This document shows, piece by piece, positions 21,401 to 31,300 of a DNA stretch of 64,000 nt; position 1 is the stretch's first letter, and every line of letters begins with the position of its first letter. The notes under the pieces were generated by a model. It was not told the DNA's origin. It made no database searches and worked only from the letters and a program-made list of their open reading frames with translations. The position numbers and the translations under genes are program-made. Source of the stretch: Aphrocallistes beatrix (Eukaryota; Porifera; Hexactinellida; Sceptrulophora; Aphrocallistidae); NCBI GenBank assembly GCA_963281255.1, contig OY725499.1, positions 372,001 through 436,000 on the forward strand. Reading direction: 5' to 3'.

Positions 21401-24072
21401 TGGTTTAGGGAAAAGTTAAGCTTGTCATTTAACGCGCTTTGCGGGAAACATTGATTCATATTACTACTGTACTGACACAAAAATTCAAATGACCTCTTTT
21501 AGGCCACAATTTCCTACAGGAGGATATTGAAGGCAAAACTGCCTTCCATTGGACAGTCGACAACCCGAACACTAACTGCGTGGAGTCTCTACTCAAATTC
21601 CAACCTGAATTGTTGAATAAGCAGGACGGAGAGGGAAAAACACTCCTTCACATCGCTTGTGAGTACAATCTCTCCCATATTGCATACAATCTCCTCATAA
21701 ACCAAGGCATACTGATCGATTTACGAGACTCAAACGGGAGAACACCTCTACATTCAACCGCTATTTCTGGTTCCCCAAACTTAACCGAAGCTCTGCTCTC
21801 CCAAAAAGCGCTAGATTCCGTGTTCGATGATGGGAATTTAACAGCACTCCACTATGCAGTGCTGTACAAACACGTGCAGTGTGTTAGTGTGTTCACGCTA
21901 CAAGATAATATGAGTCATCTCCCTGATAATGAATTCAGAACTCCGTTAATGTATGCTGCATGTATTAGTGAAGTTCCAATCTTAAATGCGATACTGTCTC
22001 GACCTGAAATTTGTACACAGATCAATGCACAAGATAAACAGGAAAACACCTGTTTACTTCACGTTGTGATTGCAACACAGTCAGTTGAGGCAATGCAGGT
22101 TCTATTAAATGCAGGAGCTGATCCCAATGTATTGAATGCTCAAGGCTATAATGCACTTCACATTTGCTGCCAAATGAACTATGTAGAAGCGGCGATTTTA
22201 TTGATTGATTCTAGAGCTTCCGTTCTAATACCAGACCGAAATGAATTGCTGTCACCTCTACACATTGCCGTTAGACACTCGAGCAAAGATGTTCTTACGT
22301 TTTTAGCTTTACAGTCGGAATGTGTGAATCTTGTCACACAGGATGGTTTAAATGCGTTACATTTCGCAGCTCAAATGGGCGATAAGGTCTTAGTTGAGAT
22401 TCTATTGGATTCTCCTTTAAGTTCAACGCTTATAAACGCTGTAGATTCAACCGGGTTATGTTCAATCCATCACGCGATACTGAAGGAAAAGACAGAAACT
22501 GTTGCCATTCTCTGCCAATTTGGCGCCTATTTAGACCTCCAACTTCGTGATTTTGATTCTGACACCTGCCTTGATTTGGCCATTAATAATAATCAGCAGG
22601 ATATAGTCAATGTGTTGAAGAAGTACAATGCTAAGACCAAATTAGAATTGGAAACAGGTGCAGCTGTTGTCATTCAAACTTGTGTGCGATTTTTCCTCGC
22701 TAGAATTCAATTTTTACAGTTAAAAAGAAAAGGCAAAGCTGTTTCAACTATTTCAGCATATTTTAAGGGATTTAAGGCACGAAATTTTTACTCTGATTTG
22801 AAGCGGAAACAGACGAATGCTGTGACAATTCAATCGTTTTATCGCGGTTTTCTTCAGCGTAAGAAGTTTAAAATTGATCTGCAAAAATTTCGCGCTTATA
22901 ACCTTCATAATTTATATATCGATATGATGCACCAGAATTATATGAATGAGATAGCAAATTCAAAATTCAAAATGTTAACAATTGAAGATTTAGATTTCCA
23001 AAATTCGCTTTTTATTAGTCCATGGAGAAGTTCCTTGCGTGAGAAAAGACAGGAAACTTTAGATGATAGATCGAGACGTTTAGAAAATGAACAGCGGCTA
23101 CGTCTTGAAAGTTCTCTTAAACTCAGACGAAACATTTCGAAAAAGTCCTCAGAATGGTTGAAATTCATAAAAGATGAAGACAAGAGAAGAGATTCAAAAT
23201 TGATGAGAGAAAAACGTCTTAGAAACCTTGAAATTGTGTCTCGAAGCAAGGAAAGACGCAAAGTTATCACAGAAAAGTATTCATCAATCAAGTTACTGCA
23301 AATAAAGGTACACTCTGCCATCGTGATTCAAAGACAATTCCGCACATGGGTTCAACTCAAAGAATATAAAAAATCAGATGAAATTTTCCGAAAGATTCAC
23401 ACAAAAACACGCGAAAATGCAGCTTGCCTTATACAGAAACATTGGCGTCGCTACCTCTATCGATTGATGGAACGTGAATTGAAGGGAACCACGGAGATAT
23501 TAGACACGAATATAGCCTACCCACTTGCGATTTTAGGCACTCAACCTGTCATCCCAACCCCACCCGATGTTAAAAAACCCAAATCATACCTCTCTGATAC
23601 TCTCCTAACCTCACAACCTAGGCGTAAGCTCCTAATGCCACCGAGTCGTGATGTACTTAAGGAAGCGAAAAAAGATTTGCTTTCTCTTTCGCTTCCAGAA
23701 CGAAATGTTCTCGCTTTGAAAGAGATTATCAGACCGAGTAAACCGAGTTCAGTTGGGTTGTTGCATAGAGGTAAGTCAGTTTCGACCGTTTTAACAATCC
23801 CTTTGGATTCGAAAAACGATCCTTTTAAAAATTTTAAGCGTCAAATCACACGCGTTAGATCAGAATTTGAATTGCCGGATAATTTACAGCATAGAACACC
23901 AATAAATCCCGAAACTAATCGGAAATCGTATGTGATGAAAAGAGCTAGCTCTCTACAAATTCTGAAAACAGATTCTTCTCTTCCATTCGTTGCTTCTGAA
24001 ACTAAGCAAATGCCTATCCTCACTGAAACCAAGTCATCCATTACTTCTCTCCCACCAATTGTTCAGAAATAA
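18429..24072 (+). CDS. INVS: inversin-like ankyrin/IQ protein, three exons
   Basis: Exons 18429-18729, 19781-20089 and 21503-24072. Both introns split a Gly codon after its first base and have GTGAGT/CAG and GTATGT/TTTTAG ends. The joined protein is 1059 residues; human inversin is 1065. Residue ~47 onward (VYKAALHGD, then QDQLGIPPMIYATL) lines up with the start of the inversin ankyrin array. Ankyrin repeats run to about residue 575 (GRTSVHYAAYFSKMKALKFL, GRTPLHWACAS, IEGKTAFHW, GKTLLHIACEYN). IQ-type motifs lie near 590, 615, 638, 808 and 843, separated by a basic coiled-coil-like stretch; the tail is serine/lysine-rich. Inversin is a ciliary scaffold acting in planar polarity and Wnt branch choice. 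Having more IQ motifs than the vertebrate protein is a difference. No D-box was checked. Confidence 0.87.
18774..18971. mobile_element. hAT-like MITE (family G) in inversin intron 1
   Basis: Starts CAGGGTTTCATCCAG and contains GATGAAAGCCCTG near its end. Perfect 8-bp repeat TACCCAGG at 18766-18773 and 18972-18979. A second copy is at 63327-63550. Confidence 0.85.
19165..19322. mobile_element. pogo/mariner-type MITE, TA TSD (intron 1)
   Basis: Ends CAGTAGAACTCGGTT and its complement; TA on both sides. A sister copy is at 19510-19675, and partial remnants lie at about 19330-19500 and 19690-19755. Confidence 0.85.
19510..19675. mobile_element. second copy of the CAGTAGAACTCGG MITE (intron 1)
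   Basis: Same ends as the copy at 19165, with TA at 19508-19509 and 19676-19677. Confidence 0.83.
20128..20598. mobile_element. Tc1-like MITE with long TIRs (intron 2)
   Basis: CACTGCCTGAACAAAAATAT inverted at the right end (ATACTTTTGTTCAGGCAGTG). Inverted similarity extends well over 100 bases each side. TA flanks at 20126-20127 and 20599-20600. Confidence 0.88.
20601..20773. mobile_element. pogo-like MITE (CAGTCGACTCCGCTTAAT family)
   Basis: Ends TAGTCGACTCCGCTTAAT and its complement. It abuts the preceding Tc1-like element at the shared TA. Other copies: 21224-21395, 47925-48113, 58302-58489, 62988-63144. Confidence 0.82.
20777..20905. repeat. short inverted repeat element (GAAGTCGGTTTTTTTGTC family)
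   Basis: Left TGAAGTCGGGTTTTTTTGTC and right ACGACAAAAAAAGAGTC are inverted. Related copies at about 28066-28205, 52478-52575 and 52690-52775. Confidence 0.6.
21224..21395. mobile_element. pogo-like MITE (intron 2)
   Basis: CAGTCGACTCCGCTTAAT at both ends, inverted. TA on the left (21222-21223) but CA on the right. It ends about 107 bases before inversin exon 3. Confidence 0.83.
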
Positions 24073-24186
24073 ACGAATTTTTATATATTTTCTACTTTCT
24101 TATGTTTTCGTTATATGACAGTATATTATATACTCCATTATTTTATTTGATATCCGAATTATTCGCAAATATCTGAGCTTTGTAGT

Positions 24187-24290
24187 TAGTACCAGGGTTG
24201 CCGTGGGAATGGGAATCTGTGGGAATTCCCATAGGAAAACCCACAGATTCCCACATGGGATGGGAATGGGAATGAAAAATCAACGAAAGG
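24187..24290. repeat. partial copy of the GGGAATGGGAATCTGTGGG repeat
   Basis: CCAGGGTTGCCGTGGGAATG onward matches the MITE at 57838-58000 but lacks its right end. The rest of 24073-24538 shows nothing else. Confidence 0.6.
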
Positions 24291-24538
24291 TTTAGATCCA
24301 GCTTAACTCCTTATATTTTGTGCCAAATGATGTAAGCTAATATGCAAAATTTGGAAAGATTACATCAAGTTTGTGAAGTTGCACATTCATTTAGTTTGTT
24401 TCTATCGGAATTTGTATTAGAAAGTGGTTCCGAGTTTGGAGAGACTCAAAACCATGCACAGGCTGGGTTTAATTGATCGGGGTTACTGGCAAAAATAATG
24501 AACTTTCAAATTAAATAACTTTTGTTTTTAGCAAGACA

Positions 24539-25816
24539 ATGTTTAGATGGTTACCTCTTCGCATTGCAAACTTTTGTCGTTATCGCTTTAACACACAATT
24601 CATTCGCTATACTCACAAAAATCTAGGATTCGATGGTCAGATAGTCAATTCTATGAATAGAGAACGCCCTCGTCCGAAAAAATATTCTGAAGTAGAATTA
24701 AGGATGTTGTCTTCGTACCATGAACCCATCATGATTTCACACCTATCAAGTCAACGTTCATTATTCACAGTTTCAGGTGATGGTGCGAAAAGTGTACTAA
24801 ATGGTTTGATTACAAATGATATATCACTTCTTGATGACAAAGAAAACGTCATTTTTACATACGCACTTAATCCGAAAGGACGGATTCTGTATGAAATGTT
24901 GATATATCGTTTTACAGATGTTGCTCCACTATTGGATTCAGTGGCACTTGAGAATTTCACTGGAACCGAGGAGAGTTATGTGATAGAATGCGAGCACAGT
25001 CAAATGGATGAGTTGATTCGTCATATTCGCGTTTATATGTTACGTCGGAAATTACGTTTTATTAAATTGGAAGAATTGAACTTATTTACTACCTATCCAA
25101 CTCCTTTTATCTGCGATATTTCTCAATTCTATAAAGTCTTCAATGATCCAAGACACTCAGTATTAGGTTCACGTGTTCTGATGAAAAAAACCGATCACAT
25201 TGAAGACTATATAAAACATTTAATCAAAGTTCCGATTATCTTTTATAAAGATTTTTTAAACCATAACTCAATTCCACAAGGTCCAATTGATATACCACCA
25301 GGAAAATACCACCCCTTGCAATTTTCCGGCGATCTTATGAACGGAATAAGTTTTTCTAAAGGCTGCTATCTCGGACAAGAGCTCACTACACGAACTCACT
25401 ACACTGGCAATGTTCGAAAGAGGCTTCTATCTTTACGTAGGACTACTTCGAGTCTATCTTTAGTTGTCGAACCAGGTTTTGAGATTCTTGATAGCTGTGA
25501 TTTCAATGCTAAAGTTATAGGAAAGGTAGTTAATTTCGACAACTATCTATGCTCAGGTATAGGTTTGGTTGACTATAAAGCATTACGTGTTGTTGATTGC
25601 CCCACAGCAATTCGAATTCCACCGGAAAGAATTGAAAAAATTGCTATATATCCTCCTGTCTGGTGGAATTCTAAACAAAATTCAACATTTGAGAAGAGCG
25701 AAATGAATACACCAGAAGGTGATGAGGTGCAACTAGACACATTTTACAAAGCTTATATAGAAAGCGAGCAAATGAAGACAACTATTCAGAATTTGAAATT
25801 TATAAATGAAAGTTAA
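24539..25816 (+). CDS. IBA57: IBA57/CAF17 mitochondrial Fe-S assembly factor
   Basis: 425 residues, single exon. IBA57 is a folate-binding-fold (GcvT-like) protein that works with ISCA1/ISCA2 in mitochondria to build 4Fe-4S clusters. The diagnostic loop KGCYLGQELTTRTH starts at K274, with the conserved Cys at 276. The GcvT-like N-terminal fold is seen in RSLFTVSGDGAKSVLNGLIT (about residues 77-96). The first ~25 residues are basic, aromatic and acid-free (MFRWLPLRIANFCRYRF), fitting a mitochondrial presequence. The C-terminal 60 residues look extra and poorly conserved. ATG is 7 nt after GTTTTTAG, a strong acceptor-like site. It starts 466 bp after the inversin stop. Confidence 0.93.
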   Translation: MFRWLPLRIANFCRYRFNTQFIRYTHKNLGFDGQIVNSMNRERPRPKKYSEVELRMLSSYHEPIMISHLSSQRSLFTVSGDGAKSVLNGLITNDISLLDDKENVIFTYALNPKGRILYEMLIYRFTDVAPLLDSVALENFTGTEESYVIECEHSQMDELIRHIRVYMLRRKLRFIKLEELNLFTTYPTPFICDISQFYKVFNDPRHSVLGSRVLMKKTDHIEDYIKHLIKVPIIFYKDFLNHNSIPQGPIDIPPGKYHPLQFSGDLMNGISFSKGCYLGQELTTRTHYTGNVRKRLLSLRRTTSSLSLVVEPGFEILDSCDFNAKVIGKVVNFDNYLCSGIGLVDYKALRVVDCPTAIRIPPERIEKIAIYPPVWWNSKQNSTFEKSEMNTPEGDEVQLDTFYKAYIESEQMKTTIQNLKFINES

Positions 25817-25885
25817 CGTATGTTATTATTACTGAATATTAACATTTGTCATTTTCTGGTAATTCGAATTGAAAATGGGATTTAT

Positions 25886-26215
25886 AAAGAATGGCGGACA
25901 ATTCGTCGCATCACTTCGTCGCATGAACATTTCGTCATCTAAACATTAGTTACCGGACAACGAGTAGCGGAACTTTCGTCCCTGGGATTTTCGTCATCGA
26001 AGTTTTCGTCCCCTGAAATACCCCTTTCGCACCTACTCATTTCTTAATCAAAAGCCCTCATTTTCACCCTTTTTTCAAAACATATTCCACTCCAAAAGCC
26101 TCAACGTTCCTTATATATTAGTACCAGTTTATTTAGTCTCTAATGAGACGAAAATTCCGCTACACATTGTCTGGTAACAGTGTTCAGAGGACGAAATGTC
26201 CAGCAACGAATGAAA
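25886..26215. repeat. TTCGTC-rich imperfect inverted repeat
   Basis: Contains ATTCGTCGCATCACTTCGTC on the left and GACGAAAATTCCGCTAC and GGACGAAATGTCC on the right, suggesting a degenerate inverted-repeat transposon. Ends not resolved. Confidence 0.4.
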
Positions 26216-26242
26216 CGCTTTATAAAGGTTTTGTAAAGTTAC

Positions 26243-26415
26243 ATTTCAAATTCACTCTGCTATTGAGCAAATTTTCACAGTGTTCCGTTTTTATATAAAA
26301 TTTCTCCATTATGTCTCGCTGTTTTGGATTTCATGTATAATATTTTTCCATTGCGTCTCGCCATGTCCCGCGATATTCAGCACTACTTCACATTTTATCA
26401 TGGCTCAAGTTGGCA
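26243..26415 (+). repeat. family A copy
   Basis: Matches the repeat at 1898 from CTATTGAGCAAATTTTCAC to ATCATGGCTCAAGTTGGCAT. Confidence 0.6.
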
Positions 26416-27380
26416 TTTATGAATTTCGGATAATACAAACAAATTTCCACCATCCCCTGGTAGAAGTTTGAAAGTGTAGGTATACCACACTTCAGTATCG
26501 TAACCTATACGTGAGTTGATCAGTTCCATCGCGCAAGCACTTAGATACAAAATTAACATTCACCTGGCAGAGTGATATATCTTTACATATGCAGATGTAG
26601 CAATAAATTTATTTGATGTATTGAGAAGAATAAGCAGGGTGAACTTGATAGAATTGTTTCAATATATGCATCTACACTTATTATTGATTATTCCATGATC
26701 TAATGACCCACAACCCTGCCTATTTGCCTGATTAATTCAACATAGCTATCCTAAACCCGAGGATTATATTTGAGAAATTTGATATACATACCCAACTTGA
26801 ACTTTACTAAACATGATTAAATAGTGTTAGGAGTTCGCACAGATTCTTTATAATTAGGCTGCTGACCCATTATTTTATACTGTTTATTTCTAATTATTTT
26901 CAAATTAATCCAATAAGATTTGGTTCTATTTTTGAATTATCGCTCAGGTAATTTTAAATACTACCTATATGTAATTTATATATTTCAGTCGTGTCGAGGT
27001 ATTACTATTTTTCTAATTTGGGTTGATATTTCTCAAAATTTTCGGATCTTAAGCTATGTTATTATTTTGTTACCCATAAGTTCGCTATTATAAATCGAAA
27101 TACATACTATATATAGTTGGGATTCTATTAGAGAGCTTTATTGTTGAACTTAATATAATTCTTTATTTGATGAATGCATAATATAATACTCATGGGTTTT
27201 GAGATAGATAAATTAAAATACTATATACAAAGGGAAAAAATAATGCAATTATTAAATGTGCATTCGATGTATATTATGCCATCCTGTGCCATAAAGTGTG
27301 CCACAAAGAAAAGCGGGATGTGGCGTTGAATTTCGAGGGACATTGCTATAATTGTACGTATTGTTTCTCTAATATCCCCA
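26416..27380. other. intergenic, nothing recognised
   Basis: Low-complexity AT-rich sequence; a short family A scrap (AAAGCGGGATGTGGCGTTGA) is at about 27312. Confidence 0.4.
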
Positions 27381-27386
27381 AGCGCT

Positions 27387-27961
27387 CACTGGGTAACTCG
27401 GCGGACACGCAGTTTCCGCAAGCCGCGCAGCGTAAGCAAGCGAAGCGCGTTTGTAATGATAATTTCCCTTCATAAAAAAATTGAGCATATTTTGAGCATA
27501 ATTTGAGCACATTTTGATCATATTTTGATCATAATTTGATCATATTCCGAGCATATTTTGATCATAATTTGAGCATATTTTGAGCATAATTTAAGCATAA
27601 TTTGAGCATAATTCGAGTATATTTTGAGCATATTTTGAGCATTATTTGAGCTTATTTTGAGCATTATTTGAGCATAATTTGAGCATAATTTGAGCATATT
27701 TTTAGCATAATTTTAGCATTATTTGAGCATTATTTGAGCATATTTTAGCATATTTTGAGCATTACTTGAGCATAATGAGCATAATTTCCACGAACCCAAA
27801 TTTTCTGTTACATTCTGATTTCATTAATGTTACTACAGACAAATGGCAATTCAGCATACTTAGTAGAGAACAATATCTAATATCCCCAAGCGCCCAATGG
27901 ACAACTCTGTGGATACGCAGTGTCCGCAAGCCGCGCAGCGCAAGCAAGCGAAGCGCGCTTG
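27387..27961 (+). mobile_element. two Helitron-like 3' ends around a satellite
   Basis: GGACACGCAGTTTCCGCAAG...GCGCGTTTG ends at 27453 and GATACGCAGTGTCCGCAAGC...GCGCGCTTG ends at 27961, both followed by T. 27800-27961 resembles 58970-59137. No 5' ends seen. Confidence 0.65.
27481..27787. repeat. 11-bp satellite (TTGAGCATAWT)n, about 28 copies
   Basis: Near-perfect 11-base period with variants GATCAT and TAGCAT. It lies between the two Helitron-like 3' ends, as if carried within the second element. Confidence 0.9.
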
Positions 27962-27962
27962 T

Positions 27963-28205
27963 AGTCACGTAAAAACGGGACACTCCTGAAAATTAGCTCA
28001 ATAGACATGAAAAAAAGCGGGATATCCCGCTCAAACGGGACTCTTGTTATGTATGGTACAGTCAAGTCAGTTTTTTTTGCCCAATAGATTTCATAATCTA
28101 CAGGAAAAAAAGGCTATTTTGTAATGGAGTTACGAATACGAATAAAATAATGTTTACAGAAACCTAGCGTCGAAAAACAAACAATCAAAACGACTTCGAC
28201 TGGAA
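27963..28205. repeat. family A remnant then GTTTTTTTTGCC repeat
   Basis: 27970-28060 is reverse family A (AAAACGGGACACTCCTGAAA). 28066-28205 is a copy of the inverted-repeat element at 20777. Confidence 0.5.
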
Positions 28206-28299
28206 TCGTTTTAAGAGCTACCATGCATAATCTCATATAAATTACATTTCAGGCTAAGATAAGCTTATAGTATTTATTCTGGTGTTATTTAGGTGTAAA

Positions 28300-28329
28300 A
28301 TGGGAAATGAACATGTTCAAACTAACTAA
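28300..28329 (+). promoter_or_regulatory. short upstream ORF overlapping the transporter start
   Basis: An ATG at 28300 opens nine codons and stops at 28327-28329. It overlaps the main ATG (28307) in another frame and could lower translation of the long ORF. Confidence 0.35.
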
Positions 28330-31300
28330 CTATCTAATACTTTTCTTTACTCTATTCTTTACCCTGTCAACAACGAATGGAAAACTAAGTTGGAATCGCT
28401 TTAAAGATCCACGAGCCTTATGTAATGACTACACACGAAGTGGATACTTCATATCTTCCAATGTTAATCATTCCCTTGCACAGAATAAAACAAAATGGGT
28501 GATTTTCCTCGAGAGTGGTGGTGTTTGTTCAACGCCAGACGATTGTAACTATCGATACACAAAATTCCGTGCAGAACCGACCAAAAATGGAAACATGACA
28601 GTCTCCAGTCTAATGTCTAGCCTCGAAACGTTCTTTAGCGACGAGTTGTTATCCCAGGGAATGGAAGGTTATGACATTCTATCCACCGACCCAGTCTTAA
28701 ACCCCTCCTTTCACGACTACATCCATGTTCTGCTACCTTACTGTACAAGTGATTTATGGTTTGGCATCGGCCAGGATCAAAATCCGATTGACCCTACGCC
28801 ATTCAGCTTTTCAAATACCCATACTGAATCTTTTCAGTTCACATTTCGCGGTAGTGTAATCCTAAATAGCCTTTTTACTGAATTAAATCAGACATACAAA
28901 CTTAACAACGCTTCGAAAGTTATCTTTTCTGGTTCCTCAGCTGGTGGAATTGCTTTATTCACTCATGCCAAAACATTGCAAACATTTTTGTCACCTTCCA
29001 CTCAATTTTCCGTATTAGGAGATTCATCTTGGTTTATCAACTTTCAAGATTCATTTGAATTCATCAATGGCAGTGTACTCTACTATAATCTTCCAGCATA
29101 TCCGGCTTGTAGACTTCTCCGCCATGGAGTACCTTGTTGCATATCAGCACCTTGTATGCTAACAAACAATGAATTCTACCCACAAAACTTAAAAACACTC
29201 GTATTCTTCAGTCTCTACGATATCTACTTGCTTAATCAGACATTAGGTGATCAAGTTAGCGCTGAAAACTTCCTAATTTTCAACATTCTCCGTATTATTA
29301 CTGAGCTCGGTGGTGCTATGAATCATAGTCTTCAGTTGGTTGAGTCTTTTAATCACGATTTTAGTTTCATCGCTTCCTCCTGTCTCCAGCATGTTTTTCT
29401 TGCCACCTCATCTTTATGGGTGGAAGGACCATTCGGTTTATTCGCAGAGACAATTCAAGAAGAATACATCAATTCTGTATTTTCTATCACAGTAAAACCC
29501 GGAATTTGGACCAGTTATGCAATAAAACTGGATGGTAACAGTAACGAAAGCAAAACTATTACAATTCGTGATGCCATTACAGAATGGGATAGTGGTGCTA
29601 AAATTGGTTACAGAGATAGTTGTAAAAGTCCTCATTGCAATGACAGATGTCCTGAAACATTGACCCTTGGCCTAGGCACCCCATTCTGGCCCAAGAGTGT
29701 GCAATACACTCTAATCGGTGTTGTACTAACGATCGTAATTGTTTGTATAACAATAAAGCTTGGAATGACTTTATGGTATGCATTGATTAGACGGAATCAA
29801 AAGCGCTATGTAGAACGACACCAAAAACTACGTTCGAAATCTGTTAACTCCCGTGGCAACACCAAATCTTTTCAGATCATGAAATGCGACCCAGACGATA
29901 CTGTTACTCTAGCATGCCTCGATATCGAATATAAAGTGAACATATCTGCTCTAGCTGCAAAGAGATTACGTTACGCAGAAGAAGATATTGAACCGTTAGT
30001 ACTAAAATCTTTGGACACTATCAATGAAGATATGCTTAAAACCCTTGATAGGAAACAAATGCGAAGAAGGCATTCAGGGAAAATGACACAAAGTATGTCA
30101 ACTAATGATCTCCAACCATTTTCACCAATCCATGTTCAGAAGGAAAGTAGTTTTAGTAGTATGGGTGACTTTCCTGATGAAAATCCTTCGACTATTCTCC
30201 TGCATAATTCTCCTAGACGGAGTACTACAATGACATTCGATGATAGTCCTTATAAAAAGAAAAGATTGGTTAAAGACGACTCGATGCTTTTTGAAACACT
30301 TCAGAGAGTTGCATCTTTTCCGCCAGAGAGTAAAAGTAAAAAATCTTTCAAAAATCCACTCGCACAAAATTCCAGGACTATTCTCAAAGGCATTTCAGCT
30401 CTCTTCAATCCAGGCGAACTAGTAGCCATAATGGGCCCTTCCGGTTCAGGAAAAACAACTTTACTCGATTTACTCACAGGGCGTCGACAAGTTGGCGAGA
30501 TAAAGGGCAGTGTTTTCGTAAACGGATTTAACGTACAATCAATTCGTTCATGGTTTGTTGCGAATACTGGGTATGTCCTTCAACAGGCACAACCTTTCTA
30601 TGAAGAATTGACTGTCAGGGAGAATTTGACATTCTCCGCATTTATGCGTTTGCCTTCATCCATGACTCTCCATCATAAACTGGAACGAGTTGAGGAGGTG
30701 TTAAGGGAAACTTTTCTTATTGATCTCGGTGACACCAAAGTAGGTCGATCGGGTGGACCTGGGCTAAGCGGGGGCCAAAAACGACGTTTAAGTGTTGCTG
30801 TACAACTTTTGAAACGTCCAAGTTTGTTATTCCTTGATGAACCAACTTCAGGATTGGATGCCTCATCATCATATGAACTTCTAACTTACCTAAACCATGT
30901 CGCAGCCAGTGATCGCACAGTAATCGTTACAATCCATCAACCAAGGTTTGAAATTTTCCATCTTTTCAGTAAAATCATTCTACTCTGCCGCGGCCAGATT
31001 GCATACCATGGCGCCCCTGAGAAAGCGTATGAGGTGTTCGTAAACGCACACAAATCTTTCGCCTATACCCGTGGGATAAAGTTACCTGATATCGAGAAAC
31101 ACAATCCGGCAGATGTGATAATGGATATTTTAGGTAGCAAAGAATCGCGATCGGCTATACTCACCTATTATCGTTTAACTGAGGAAAGCGAGGCCATTTA
31201 TGATGCAATTTGTGAAGCTCAACAAAAGCGAAAAAAGTACTTCGGTCCTGTTAGGTATAGTCAACGGTTCAAAGGTCAAAAGTCCTCTTCATTCCTGGCC

